Assembly (NCBI GenBank): GCA_017992885.1
Contig: JAGONT010000001.1
Span: 1 to 64,000, forward strand
Source of the DNA: Alphaproteobacteria bacterium
Lineage (GTDB): Bacteria; Pseudomonadota; Alphaproteobacteria; UBA9655
Length of the DNA stretch: 64,000 nt
Reading direction: 5' to 3'
Shown here: one piece after another, positions 1-8,832 of the stretch
How the letters are laid out: each line of letters opens with the position of its first letter
Position numbering within the stretch: the first letter of the stretch is position 1
Translations under genes and position numbers: made by a program
The notes under the pieces: model-generated
Told to the model about the DNA's origin: nothing
Database searches by the model: none
Seen by the model: the letters and a program-made list of their open reading frames with translations, nothing else

Positions 1-228
1 ATCGATGCAATAAAATAAATTTGTGATATCTTTTTTCATGAATTGGCCTCGGCTGTTATTTTTGCAATTCACAGTCTAGCCAATTCTCCCCTCAATTTTA
101 ACTAATTTTTAATCCATAACTCGGGTTTCTGGGGTGTTATATTGGAAGTTTTGAAAGAAGATAAAGCTTGATAGTATGGGTATGACAGCTTGTCAAAAGT
201 AAAGTAATAAAGCTTAGAAAAATTTTTT

Positions 229-435
229 TCATTTTGCTTTTTTTTCTTTTTTTTCCTCTATTTCTTTTAGATAGGAAATTGTATCAAATTCAGCCATCAG
301 TTCAGATGTAAACCGACGGAAAGCTTGAATAAAATGCGCAAGTTTGTAAAGTACTTTCGGAAGATCCTTAGGACCAATAATAATAAACGCAAGAAGGGCG
401 ATAAAAAGAATTTCAATCCAACTCGAAAGGTTCAT
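229..435 (-). CDS. tatB: Twin-arginine translocase subunit TatB
   Basis: Inner-membrane component of the Tat pathway, which exports folded proteins with twin-arginine signals and normally works with TatA and TatC. The 68-residue product has one N-terminal membrane helix (about residues 5-20), then the TatB hallmark IIGPKDLPKVL, an amphipathic helix and a Lys/Glu-rich tail. It is short for TatB, whose tail is usually 100 residues or more. Its ATG overlaps the tatA stop as ATGA, so the two are translationally coupled. No tatC follows: the 228 bases to the window edge contain no recognisable start of one. TatA and TatB look alike; the GPKDLP motif and second position in the operon favour TatB. 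Confidence 0.85.
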   Translation of the reverse strand: MNLSSWIEILFIALLAFIIIGPKDLPKVLYKLAHFIQAFRRFTSELMAEFDTISYLKEIEEKKEKKAK

Positions 436-620
436 GGCTCATTCTCAGGTGTGGACGATTTCGTAAGAAGATGAGGTTTCTCTTCCCCCTCCCTTAGACC
501 TTCCTTAAAAGATTTTAGTCCCTTGGCAAGATCTTTCATAATAGATGGCAGGCGCCCTGCGCCAAAAACAAGGAGCACTGTAATCAGTACAAGAAGCAAA
601 TGACTTAAACTTAGTCCCAT
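432..620 (-). CDS. tatA: Twin-arginine translocase subunit TatA
   Basis: Pore-forming subunit of the Tat exporter. The 62-residue protein has an N-terminal transmembrane helix (about 4-20), the FGAGRLP hinge, an amphipathic helix with LAKGLKSFKEGL, and a short polar tail, which is a complete TatA layout. GGAG lies about 7 bases before the ATG. It follows the M50 protease gene by 45 bases and overlaps tatB by 4, so it belongs to the long minus-strand operon that starts at argS. In many alphaproteobacteria tatABC sits downstream of argS-SPOR-nagZ-scpA-scpB, which this locus partly reproduces. Confidence 0.9.
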   Translation of the reverse strand: MGLSLSHLLLVLITVLLVFGAGRLPSIMKDLAKGLKSFKEGLREGEEKPHLLTKSSTPENEP

Positions 621-665
621 AAGAAGCTCTCCATTTTAAAACATAAGTTAAATATAAGCTCTTTT

Positions 666-1325
666 TTATGATAAGCCAGAAAGAAATGAAATAATTTTAA
701 TAATACTCTGAATAGGAGGCAAAATAAGCCAGGCAAATATATCAACCTTAAAAAAAGAAGGAATCACAATCAATCCAAGGATGATAAAAATTCCATAAGG
801 TTCAAGGCGTGCCAAGGGAAGAGCTAATTCTTTTGGTAATAGGCCAACGGCAACACGTCCTCCATCTAGAGGAGGGATGGGAATCATATTAAACACTGCT
901 AGAGTTACGTTAATTATTAAAGAAAATTTGAACATCTCTTGCAGTAAAAGGTTAACTTCAGGGGGGAAAAAAATAAGAATATGAAAAAGGAGGGCTGAGA
1001 GAAAGGCAAGGAAGAGATTGGTAGCAGGACCTGCTCCAGCTACGAACACACTATCTCTTCGAGGATCTCGAAGTCGACTAAAGTTAACAGGGACAGGTTT
1101 TGCATAACCAAATACCACAGGCGATCCTGCAAAAATCAAAAAACCAGGCAGTAGAATTGTTCCCATAAGGTCAATGTGACGCAAAGGATTCAATGAGATT
1201 CGTCCCATACGTTTCGCCGTATCATCTCCATAGTAAAGGGCAGCATACCCATGAGCTGCTTCGTGGAGTGTAATAGCTAGAAGAAGGGGGATACCACAAA
1301 TGAAGATGGAACTCAGAATATCCAT
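666..1325 (-). CDS. Site-2 protease family (M50) membrane zinc metallopeptidase
   Basis: Predicted intramembrane zinc protease of the short YwhC/SpoIVFB-like branch of M50, about 219 residues and made almost entirely of membrane helices. The zinc site HEAAH is in the first helix (about residues 21-25) and the distal NMIPIPPLDGGR motif carries the Asp ligand (near residue 150). No PDZ domain, so it is not RseP. An upstream TTG is possible, but the ATG at 1325 is preferred because it overlaps the nagZ stop as TGATG. It occupies the place where scpA and scpB are usually found in alphaproteobacterial versions of this cluster. The substrate is unknown. Confidence 0.85.
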   Translation of the reverse strand: MDILSSIFICGIPLLLAITLHEAAHGYAALYYGDDTAKRMGRISLNPLRHIDLMGTILLPGFLIFAGSPVVFGYAKPVPVNFSRLRDPRRDSVFVAGAGPATNLFLAFLSALLFHILIFFPPEVNLLLQEMFKFSLIINVTLAVFNMIPIPPLDGGRVAVGLLPKELALPLARLEPYGIFIILGLIVIPSFFKVDIFAWLILPPIQSIIKIISFLSGLS

Positions 1326-2254
1326 CAAACTTCCTGCTGTTGTGTTGGTAAAGAAAAAGCAAGAACTCCTTTCATAACGTCAAACATTTCTTCTATTATT
1401 CCCGAGCAATGTAGAACAGCATCGCATCCCGCTTTAAGAGAGGCTTGAGCACGTTGTTCAAAAGATCCGGTAAGTGCCTTCATTCCTAAGTCATCACTCA
1501 TAAGAAGCCCCTGAAAGCCCAGTTTTTTCCGAATAATATCTTGAATAACGAGACTAGACTGAGTTGCCGGGTGTTGTGGATCAATAGCAGTATAGACAAT
1601 ATGCGCCGTCATAGCCCAAGGGCAATGAGCATTGACTTTAAAGGGTTTGAAATGAGGCTGAAGGTCTTGGGAGGAAAGAGTGATAACAGGGAGTCCTTCG
1701 TGGCTGTCACAGGTGGCTGCCCCGTGACCAGGAATATGCTTCATAATGGGAATAATTCCTTCTTTTTGAAGAGCGTCAATAGCAACAGCTCCTAATTCTG
1801 AAACAATGTGAGGATCATCACTAAACGTTCTATCACCCATAATGGGATCGGCTCCCTCAACATTAAGATCTAAAACAGGGGCACAATTGGCTGTGATGCC
1901 CATTTCTTTTAAATCTTTTGCGATGCGAGTGTAGATTTCATAAACTTGCTTTTTTGAGTCTTCAAGACTTCCTTTGACCAATTGCATACTGGCAGGAGGA
2001 TGAAACCAATGCGGTGAGGTTAAACGCACAACCCGACCTCCTTCTTGATCAATAAGAATCAGAGGATTAGTCTGCTGAAGGGTTGATTTTAACTCTTTAA
2101 TAAGAAATTTTAGCTGCATTTTATCTTGAATATTACGTTTGAAAAGAATAAACCCCAAAGGATTATTTTCTTTAAAGAATATTCTTTCTGCAGATGTTAA
2201 TGTATAACCAGAACAGCCAAATATCACTGGAGAAGAAGAGCTACTGAACGACAA
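1325..2254 (-). CDS. nagZ: Beta-N-acetylhexosaminidase NagZ (GH3)
   Basis: Cytoplasmic glycosidase that removes GlcNAc from anhydro-muropeptides in peptidoglycan recycling. GH3 features: LIDQEGGRVVRL near residue 66, KHIPGHG with a following DSHEGLP loop (general acid/base) near 170-187, and MSDDLGM (nucleophile Asp) near 252. At 309 residues it is slightly shorter than typical NagZ. The start is probably TTG: an in-frame TAG lies just upstream, no ATG is available, and AAGG sits 9 bases before the TTG. It overlaps the SPOR gene by 14 bases and touches the M50 gene. Confidence 0.9.
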   Translation of the reverse strand: MSFSSSSSPVIFGCSGYTLTSAERIFFKENNPLGFILFKRNIQDKMQLKFLIKELKSTLQQTNPLILIDQEGGRVVRLTSPHWFHPPASMQLVKGSLEDSKKQVYEIYTRIAKDLKEMGITANCAPVLDLNVEGADPIMGDRTFSDDPHIVSELGAVAIDALQKEGIIPIMKHIPGHGAATCDSHEGLPVITLSSQDLQPHFKPFKVNAHCPWAMTAHIVYTAIDPQHPATQSSLVIQDIIRKKLGFQGLLMSDDLGMKALTGSFEQRAQASLKAGCDAVLHCSGIIEEMFDVMKGVLAFSLPTQQQEV

Positions 2255-3011
2255 GACAATCTACCTTTTTAGCTTTAAGCGTTGTACAGGCATAAATAGC
2301 TATTTCTTTATTTGCAACCCCTGTTCGCAAACGATAAAAAATTCCTCTATCTGCTCCTAGATCAACTTTTTGAATAGAGGGTTCAAGCCCTGCTAAAATA
2401 TCCTTGTTGTGTTCTAAAATACGAGCCCATTCTGCTTCAGCTAAATCATAGCTTTTAAGAGAACCGAGTTGAATTAGGGTATTGCCTTTCACCACCTTTT
2501 TAAGCGGCACAGCACTGTCTTCTTGTGTTTCTTCAATTAAATCTTCAATTGAAACTGTAGTTGACGATAAATCCTTATGGGGTTCAGGGAAGGGAGAGTC
2601 CACTTTTTCAAAATCTATATTTTTTGGGAGATATTGCTCAACCATTTTGACAGAAGAATTTTCCTTGATTTCAACGAAAGGAAGCTCAGGATCTGGAAGA
2701 ATGTGTTCAGTAGAAGGTGTCTGCTGATCATGACTAATACGACCATAAACCAATTTATCTTGATGAGTGATGTTGGGAACACCCTGATCTTTAGCTTTGA
2801 TTTTAAATGGAGTTTCATCAGCACGAATGAGAGCTAAATCAATGTTTTTATAGTTTTGGCGTCTATCGAACAATAAATACCACGTAATTATAGTAAAAAT
2901 AATAATAATAAGAAGAAGAGCTAAATATCTAATGGGAGTTGAAAAACGAAACCATCCCTTATATTGGCTTGGCTTTAAGAAGCGATCATCATTATTGGGG
3001 GAAAAAGTCAT
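2241..3011 (-). CDS. SPOR-domain membrane protein
   Basis: Single-pass inner-membrane protein with a periplasmic SPOR domain, which binds denuded septal peptidoglycan. The membrane helix is at about residues 29-48, followed by a long low-complexity acidic/Pro linker and a C-terminal SPOR-like domain (about 178-256) beginning TLIQLGSLKSYDLAEAEW and ending ACTTLKAKKVDCLVVQ. Its ATG overlaps the argS stop by 4 bases (ATGA). A SPOR protein between argS and nagZ is a conserved alphaproteobacterial arrangement, which supports a cell-wall or division role. Confidence 0.85.
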   Translation of the reverse strand: MTFSPNNDDRFLKPSQYKGWFRFSTPIRYLALLLIIIIFTIITWYLLFDRRQNYKNIDLALIRADETPFKIKAKDQGVPNITHQDKLVYGRISHDQQTPSTEHILPDPELPFVEIKENSSVKMVEQYLPKNIDFEKVDSPFPEPHKDLSSTTVSIEDLIEETQEDSAVPLKKVVKGNTLIQLGSLKSYDLAEAEWARILEHNKDILAGLEPSIQKVDLGADRGIFYRLRTGVANKEIAIYACTTLKAKKVDCLVVQ

Positions 3012-4753
3012 TCTCTCATCTCCTTAACAGGTGTAACGCCAAAAATTTGAAGCCCAGACGCTATTACGTACGTAACTGCTTGAATCATAGCTAACCGCTC
3101 TCTCGTAAGTTCGCGGTTTTGGGGAACGATAAAACGCAATAGTGTATTATCTTTTCCTTTGTTCCATAGCATATGAAATTGCTGCGCAACTTCATAGAGA
3201 TAATAACTTAAACGATGGGGTTCGTGAGCCAGAGCAGCATTCTCAACCTGTCGTGGCCAACCCGCAAGAAGCTTAAGGAGTTGAAGTTCTTCTTCATCCT
3301 TTAAAAGCTCAAAAGAGTCCACGGGGCTTTTTTCCCATTCAGGGAAAACATCTTGCGCAATCCGCATAACCGAATGACAACGAGCATGTGCATATTGAAT
3401 ATAAAAAACAGGGTTATCTTTCGTTTGTTCAAGAACCTTTTGAAAATCAAAATCTAAATGAGCATCATTTTTTCGAGTTACCATCATAAAGCGAAAAGCA
3501 TCTTTTCCTACTTTTTCAATAACATCCCGAACTTCAATAAAGGTTCCCGCCCGTTTTGACATTTTTATAGGCTGCCCTCCCTCCGTAAAATTTACAATTT
3601 GACAAAGGATAATATCGAGGTGTCCTTTTTCTTCTGTTATGGCCTTTACAGCCGATATCACTCTTTTGGTTGTACCAACATGATCAGCTCCCCATACATT
3701 AATCATTCGGGTGTATCCTCGTCGAAACTTATCATAATGATAGGCAATATCACCTGCAAAATAGGTCCAAGTGCCATCAGATTTTTGAAGGGCTCGATCC
3801 ATATCATCCCCAAAGTCAGTAGAACGAAAGAGAAGCTGAAGACGGGGTTCCCAATCTTCAAGAACCTTTCCTTTAGGAGGAGCCAAAGTACCTTCGTAAA
3901 CCAGACCTCGTTCTCTTAAAAAATCGATAGCAGAATCTATAGCACCTGTGCAGTGAAGTTCAGTTTCAGATGTAAAGACTTCATGATGAATCCCCATCAG
4001 AGCTAAGTCCTTACGAATTTGAACCATCATAGCATTCACAGCAAATTCTCGGAAAGGCTCTAACCATTCTTTCTCTTCAAGCATAAGCCACTGAGAACCA
4101 TCCCGATTAGCTAAAGCCTGACCAACCTCTTTGAGATAATCTCCAGGGTAATATCCTTCGGGGATATGTTGTATCTTTTCTCCCAAAGCTTCACAATAGC
4201 GCAAATAGGCAGATTTTGCGAGTTTATCGGCTTGGGCGCCTGCATCGTTGATGTAATATTCACGTAAAACTTGATAACCAACTTTTTCTAAGAGGTTTGC
4301 GAGAACATCAGCAACAATGGCTACACGCCCATGCCCTGCATGAATAGGACCTGTGGGATTGGCTGACACGTATTCAAGATTAATTTTTTCGCCAAGACCA
4401 AGTACTGAAGATCCGTATTCCTCTTTTTTTTGTAGAATAGTTGCAAGCTCTTGATACCAAAATGCAGGAGATAGCCTTAGATTGATAAATCCAGGACCAT
4501 CAACAGAAACATGATCAACAAAGGGAAGGGCTCTTAGCTCTTTTCCAATCAGCTCTCCCAGCTCACGAGGGTTTATTTTAGCTTGTTTTGCAAGGATCAT
4601 AGCCGCATTTGTTGCCAAATCTCCGTGAGAAGAATCTCGAGGAGGTTCTGTTGAAATTTTTGTGAACGCAAGCCCTTCCGATAAAAGACCTTTTTTTACA
4701 AGTTCTTCAAGCGTTTTTAAAATGTTGTCTCGAAAAGCATGGAAAAAATTCAT
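3008..4753 (-). CDS. argS: Arginyl-tRNA synthetase
   Basis: Class I aminoacyl-tRNA synthetase that charges tRNA-Arg. It has the N-terminal ArgRS additional domain, the ATP-binding motif HAGHGR (about residues 138-143, the HIGH equivalent) within NPTGPIHAGH, the KMSKRAGT segment, and the C-terminal DALR anticodon-binding domain ending near KEMRE. Length is 581 residues from the chosen ATG at 4753. A start 14 codons further up is open but adds a non-family leader. First gene of the argS-SPOR-nagZ-M50-tatAB operon. Confidence 0.96.
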   Translation of the reverse strand: MNFFHAFRDNILKTLEELVKKGLLSEGLAFTKISTEPPRDSSHGDLATNAAMILAKQAKINPRELGELIGKELRALPFVDHVSVDGPGFINLRLSPAFWYQELATILQKKEEYGSSVLGLGEKINLEYVSANPTGPIHAGHGRVAIVADVLANLLEKVGYQVLREYYINDAGAQADKLAKSAYLRYCEALGEKIQHIPEGYYPGDYLKEVGQALANRDGSQWLMLEEKEWLEPFREFAVNAMMVQIRKDLALMGIHHEVFTSETELHCTGAIDSAIDFLRERGLVYEGTLAPPKGKVLEDWEPRLQLLFRSTDFGDDMDRALQKSDGTWTYFAGDIAYHYDKFRRGYTRMINVWGADHVGTTKRVISAVKAITEEKGHLDIILCQIVNFTEGGQPIKMSKRAGTFIEVRDVIEKVGKDAFRFMMVTRKNDAHLDFDFQKVLEQTKDNPVFYIQYAHARCHSVMRIAQDVFPEWEKSPVDSFELLKDEEELQLLKLLAGWPRQVENAALAHEPHRLSYYLYEVAQQFHMLWNKGKDNTLLRFIVPQNRELTRERLAMIQAVTYVIASGLQIFGVTPVKEMRE

Positions 4754-4883
4754 GTCTATCACCATATTTTTAATTATAGGACGCAACATTAGCATACCGA
4801 AAATGGTTCGTCCAACAGGCTATCATTTAGGAGAAAATCAAATTATATTTTTACAATCAATCATATTTTAAGGAACTTTGCCT

Positions 4884-5213
4884 ATGACAATAAAACTAAC
4901 CGAGAGTGCGGCACGCCAAATTTTAACTCTTATCGCAGAAGAATCAAGCCCTTCTTCATTGATGTTTAGAGTTTTGGTTTCTGGCGGAGGATGTTCAGGG
5001 TTTCAATATACCTTTTCCTTAGATGAGGCAATCGAGAAAGATGATTGCGTTTTTGAAGACAAAGGCGTCAAGCTTACAGTAGATAGCGCTTCCCTTCCCC
5101 TTTTGGAAGGTGCTGAAATCGATTATGTAGAAGAATTAATTGGAGCATCCTTCCAGATTAAGAATCCAAATGCAACTTCATCTTGTGGATGTGGAAATTC
5201 TTTTTCAATCTAA
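4884..5213 (+). CDS. erpA: A-type iron-sulfur carrier ErpA/HesB
   Basis: Small A-type carrier that delivers Fe-S clusters to apoproteins. The three conserved cysteines are in GGGCSGF and the C-terminal SSCGCGNSF. The family fold fills the whole 109 residues. A TTG two codons earlier is possible, but the ATG at 4884 has AGGA 9 bases upstream. It is divergent from argS with about 130 bases between, and its stop overlaps the stop of the transporter on the other strand by 3 bases. ErpA, IscA and HesB cannot be separated confidently by sequence alone. Confidence 0.88.
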   Translation: MTIKLTESAARQILTLIAEESSPSSLMFRVLVSGGGCSGFQYTFSLDEAIEKDDCVFEDKGVKLTVDSASLPLLEGAEIDYVEELIGASFQIKNPNATSSCGCGNSFSI

Positions 5214-6562
5214 CAAGGCGTGTCTACCGCTATGCTTTGATCATCAAGAATTTTTGCACGATTATTCCATGTAAGCGCAAAGAAGAAAGCTCCTACAAGA
5301 GCACTTAAGATAAAGAGCAAAAATCCTCCTTCCCATCCATAACTTTCTACGATGAGGCCAATCCCAACACCTGCTATGGCCGATCCTGCATACGCACATA
5401 CACCTGTGACACCTGTGGCAACTCCTACAGCACGTTTTGATGCAAAGTCAGCTGTAGCAACGCCATTAAGAACTTGGGGGCCATTCAATAAGAAGCCTGT
5501 AATCATTAAAACGAAGGCATCAACAAAAGGATATCCTGCAGGAACTTTCCAGATAGTAAAAAGCGAAAGGGCTAAGCCAATTAAGAAAAATGTTCCGACG
5601 GGACCGCGCCTCCCTAAAAAAAACTTATCAGAAATCCACCCGGCGGCTATCCCACCGATAAGGCTTGCAATTTCAAATCCCACCAACTGCATTCCAGCAA
5701 TGATAAGAGTGACACCTTTGTGTTCTTTTAAAAAGGTGGGGGCCCAAAAGAAGATACCCATGCGAGGAACGTAAAGACACATATTCGCAATCGCCATAAA
5801 CCAAACAAGTTTATTGGCAAGGACAGTTGTAAAAACTTCTTTAAGAGTTATCCGATCCTCGTAGTGATGGGAAACATGCACTGCATCTCCTTTATATTCT
5901 TCCACAGGAGGGAGACCCACTTGTTGCGGGGTATCTCGAAGACGGTTGAATAAAAAGAAAGTAAGCCCAGTAGAAAAAAAAGCAGGAACAATAAAGGCAG
6001 AACGCCATCCATAGTGTTCAATGAGAAAGCCCCCAAGACCAAAGATGGCAACGGCGCCAATTTGGTGAGAGGAAGCCCAAAGAGCCCACTTGGACCCTAA
6101 TTCAGTGGGGCTAAACCAGTGAGTAATCAGGCGAGCATTGGGGGGCCACCCCATAGATTGAAAGCATCCATTTAATCCCCATAATAAAGCAAACATCAGA
6201 AGACCAGAACTTAATCCCATGAAAAGGCTAACAATAGACGAGAAAAAGAGGCCAATAACCATGAAATAGCGAGCATCCGATCGGTCACTTAAATAGCCGT
6301 TGATAAATTTTCCAACGCCATACACAATCGAAAAAAGAGAGGCAATCCATCCTAAGTCAACTTTAGAATAGCCAAACTCTTCCATCATACCTGGCATGCA
6401 CATCGAAAAATTTGAACGCACGAGATAGAAGGCAGCATATCCAATAATGGTTGAGTACAAGATACGCATTCGCCAGTAAGTGAAGCTTCCTTTTTCAGCA
6501 AAAAAAACCCTTTCAAAAGTGCTCGATACATTTCGCGAAATTGTCTTTGTAACTGATGTCAT
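5210..6562 (-). CDS. MFS transporter of the organophosphate:phosphate antiporter (GlpT/UhpT/UhpC) family
   Basis: Predicted 12-helix inner-membrane antiporter, 450 residues, which likely exchanges a phosphorylated sugar or glycerol-3-phosphate for inorganic phosphate. The first helix carries AAFYLVRSNFSMCMPGM, the OPA signature region with the conserved Arg, followed by the loop GYLSDRSDAR. The ATG at 6562 is chosen because AAAGGAT lies 7 bases upstream; 42 extra upstream codons are open but unlike the family. Family membership is firm; the substrate is not. In an intracellular bacterium such a transporter would let host sugar phosphates be imported. Confidence 0.85.
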   Translation of the reverse strand: MTSVTKTISRNVSSTFERVFFAEKGSFTYWRMRILYSTIIGYAAFYLVRSNFSMCMPGMMEEFGYSKVDLGWIASLFSIVYGVGKFINGYLSDRSDARYFMVIGLFFSSIVSLFMGLSSGLLMFALLWGLNGCFQSMGWPPNARLITHWFSPTELGSKWALWASSHQIGAVAIFGLGGFLIEHYGWRSAFIVPAFFSTGLTFFLFNRLRDTPQQVGLPPVEEYKGDAVHVSHHYEDRITLKEVFTTVLANKLVWFMAIANMCLYVPRMGIFFWAPTFLKEHKGVTLIIAGMQLVGFEIASLIGGIAAGWISDKFFLGRRGPVGTFFLIGLALSLFTIWKVPAGYPFVDAFVLMITGFLLNGPQVLNGVATADFASKRAVGVATGVTGVCAYAGSAIAGVGIGLIVESYGWEGGFLLFILSALVGAFFFALTWNNRAKILDDQSIAVDTPC

Positions 6563-6740
6563 CAAACCATCCTTTAGAGTCCTAAATATGCCGGAAGTGT
6601 AAACAATAAGTGGCCATAAATTCAAAGAAATATTAATATTTATTTTCAATGTGTTAAAAAACAATTTGACAAGAAATATGTTATGCACTAGATAATAGAT
6701 TTTTTTGTAAACTCTAAAAATACATCCTACGTGCCAAAAA

Positions 6741-6763
6741 GGGTACCCTCGAAGTCACTCGAG
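6741..6763. promoter_or_regulatory. Adjacent palindromes in a divergent intergenic region (possible operator)
   Basis: GGGTACCC (6741-6748) abuts an inverted repeat CTCGA-N6-TCGAG (6748-6763). The pair sits in the 320-base region between the divergent OPA transporter and nucleoside hydrolase genes. Operator function is inference only; no regulator gene is adjacent. Confidence 0.25.
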
Positions 6764-6886
6764 TTCATGACTTTACGAAAAAAACCTTTAACTATATTTT
6801 TTATGAACCTTAAAATTCTCTTGCAGGAAGATAGAAAATGAGATAGGTGTTTTATATGGTCAACTCCTCTTCATGATAAGATATAG

Positions 6887-7864
6887 ATGCCCACACACAT
6901 CCCTTTGATTCTTGATTGCGACCCAGGTCTTGATGATTTTATTGCAATTCTCATGATCCTTGCCGCTCCCGAAAAATTTAATCTTTTAGGTATTACGATT
7001 TCGGCAGGGAATGCTCCTCTCCTCCATACAGCTCAAAATGCTCTTAAGGCTTGTGAGTTGGCGGGACGATCCGACGTTAAAGTCTATGCAGGCTGTTCTC
7101 AACCACTGCTTCGAAAGCTTGTTTTTGAAGAAGCGGTGTATGGAGAAACAGGGCTTAAAGGCGCCGCTCTCCCTCCCCCTACGATGGCTTTGCAACCTTC
7201 CCATGCCATTGATTTTCTTATTGATACGCTGATGAATTCTTCTCAAAAGGTTACTTTAGCCACGACGGGCCCCTTAACTAATTTGGCTGTTGCACTCATC
7301 CGTGAGCCTAAAATCCTCGATAAAATTGAAGAGATCGTCACAATGGGCGGGGCTATCGCTCTCGGAAATATTACACCTGCAGCCGAATTTAATTTTTATG
7401 CAGATCCTGAAGCGGCACATATTCTTTATACTTGTGGGGCAAAGATAACAACCATTGGGCTCGACCTCACCCATCAAATCGTCACCTCATTAGAGTGGTT
7501 TTCTCGTCTTGATGCTTTAGAAAATCCCGTTGCTCATACACTTGTCGCTATGCTGCGCGCTTTTTATGAATATGACATAAAGCACTTTGGACTCACGGGA
7601 GGTGCTCTTCATGATCCTTCAGTCATTGGCTATCTTTTAAATCCTTCTCTTTTTACAGGAAGAGATGCGCATGTAGAAATTGATACCTCCCATGGACTGG
7701 GGCGTGGGCGTTCCATTGTGGATTGGTGGCAAAAAAGAGGACTCTCAACCAACTCCCACGTTCTTAATGAAATCAATGTTAAAGGTTTTTTTGAGCTTCT
7801 TACTGACCTTATTTCTCGTTATGAAGATAATTCTCAATACTTTGTCAGAAAAGCAGTAGCATGA
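6887..7864 (+). CDS. Nucleoside hydrolase (IunH/Rih family), first tandem copy
   Basis: Hydrolyses the N-glycosidic bond of ribonucleosides to release base plus ribose, usually for salvage. The metal-binding signature DCDPGLDD is at residues 10-17, with MGGAIALGNITPAAEFN and the distal LHDPSVIGYL loop. 325 residues, full length. It overlaps the next gene by 4 bases (ATGA). The second copy is a diverged paralogue sharing the same motifs, so the pair probably came from an old tandem duplication. Substrate range (purine, pyrimidine or mixed) cannot be told. Confidence 0.92.
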   Translation: MPTHIPLILDCDPGLDDFIAILMILAAPEKFNLLGITISAGNAPLLHTAQNALKACELAGRSDVKVYAGCSQPLLRKLVFEEAVYGETGLKGAALPPPTMALQPSHAIDFLIDTLMNSSQKVTLATTGPLTNLAVALIREPKILDKIEEIVTMGGAIALGNITPAAEFNFYADPEAAHILYTCGAKITTIGLDLTHQIVTSLEWFSRLDALENPVAHTLVAMLRAFYEYDIKHFGLTGGALHDPSVIGYLLNPSLFTGRDAHVEIDTSHGLGRGRSIVDWWQKRGLSTNSHVLNEINVKGFFELLTDLISRYEDNSQYFVRKAVA

Positions 7865-8832
7865 GTAAAATTCCCCTCATCATCGATTGTGATCCTGGAC
7901 TTGATGATGCGATTTCTCTTTTATTAACTTTGGCATCTCCTGATGAATTTGATCTTCTTGGCGTAACAACGAATGTTGGCAATGGCTCTCTTCAGCAAAC
8001 TCAAGAAAACGCTAGACGTGTTTGTGAGCTCGCAGGTCGTCCTGATATAAAAGTTTTTCAAGGTTGCCCACGTACTTTTTTTTCACGCATTACCCCTTCA
8101 ACGTATGTGGGCGCTGATGTTCATGGAGAAACAGGACTTGGAGATTGTAAACTTCCACCTCCCACAATGCCGCTTCAGTCACAGCATGCTGTGAATTTTA
8201 TTATAGAAACGCTTTTAAATGCTTCTGAAAAAATTACCTTAGCACTCTCCGCGCCTCTTACCAACATTGCCTGTGCTCTTGTTATGGAGCCTCGTATTAA
8301 GGAGAAAATCGAAAAGATAGTTCTTATGGGAGGAGTGATAGGCCTTGGGAACATTACGCCTGCTGCAGAGTATAACTTTTATTATGATCCTCAAGCAGCA
8401 TATGTTGTGTTTATGTCTGGTGTTCCTATTGTCATGATGGGCCTTGATGTGACACGTCAAACGCAAACAACCGAGGATTGGCTTCAGGCGATTGAAGCCA
8501 TGGGAACAACTGTATCCCATGCGGTTATTGATATGTTATCTTACTACCATCGTCCAGATGCCTTTCTCGAACCTGGTGTTAAAGGGGGTGTTTTACACGA
8601 CCCTAATGTTATTGCTTACCTTTTAAAGCCTGAACTCTATATGGGTCGAGATGCTTATGTTGAAATTGATGTTTCTCCAACAATTATGGCCGGCCGCTCA
8701 ACCGTAGATTGGTATGGTAAGCTGGGCTTTAAGTCTAATGCTTATGTTATCAGTGAAGTGAATGCTGATGGGTTTTTTCATCTTCTTACGGAACGATTAC
8801 AAAAATATCCTGAAGTCATCCAAAAGGTATGA
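7861..8832 (+). CDS. Nucleoside hydrolase (IunH/Rih family), second tandem copy
   Basis: Paralogue of the preceding gene with the same DCDPGLDD calcium/ribose motif (residues 10-17), MGGVIGLGNITPAAEYN and LHDPNVIAYL. 323 residues. It overlaps both neighbours by 4 bases, so the two hydrolases and alr form one coupled unit. Two divergent hydrolases side by side suggest split substrate ranges (inference). With gpt at 46.2 kb, the organism seems able to salvage host nucleosides through free bases. Confidence 0.92.
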   Translation: MSKIPLIIDCDPGLDDAISLLLTLASPDEFDLLGVTTNVGNGSLQQTQENARRVCELAGRPDIKVFQGCPRTFFSRITPSTYVGADVHGETGLGDCKLPPPTMPLQSQHAVNFIIETLLNASEKITLALSAPLTNIACALVMEPRIKEKIEKIVLMGGVIGLGNITPAAEYNFYYDPQAAYVVFMSGVPIVMMGLDVTRQTQTTEDWLQAIEAMGTTVSHAVIDMLSYYHRPDAFLEPGVKGGVLHDPNVIAYLLKPELYMGRDAYVEIDVSPTIMAGRSTVDWYGKLGFKSNAYVISEVNADGFFHLLTERLQKYPEVIQKV

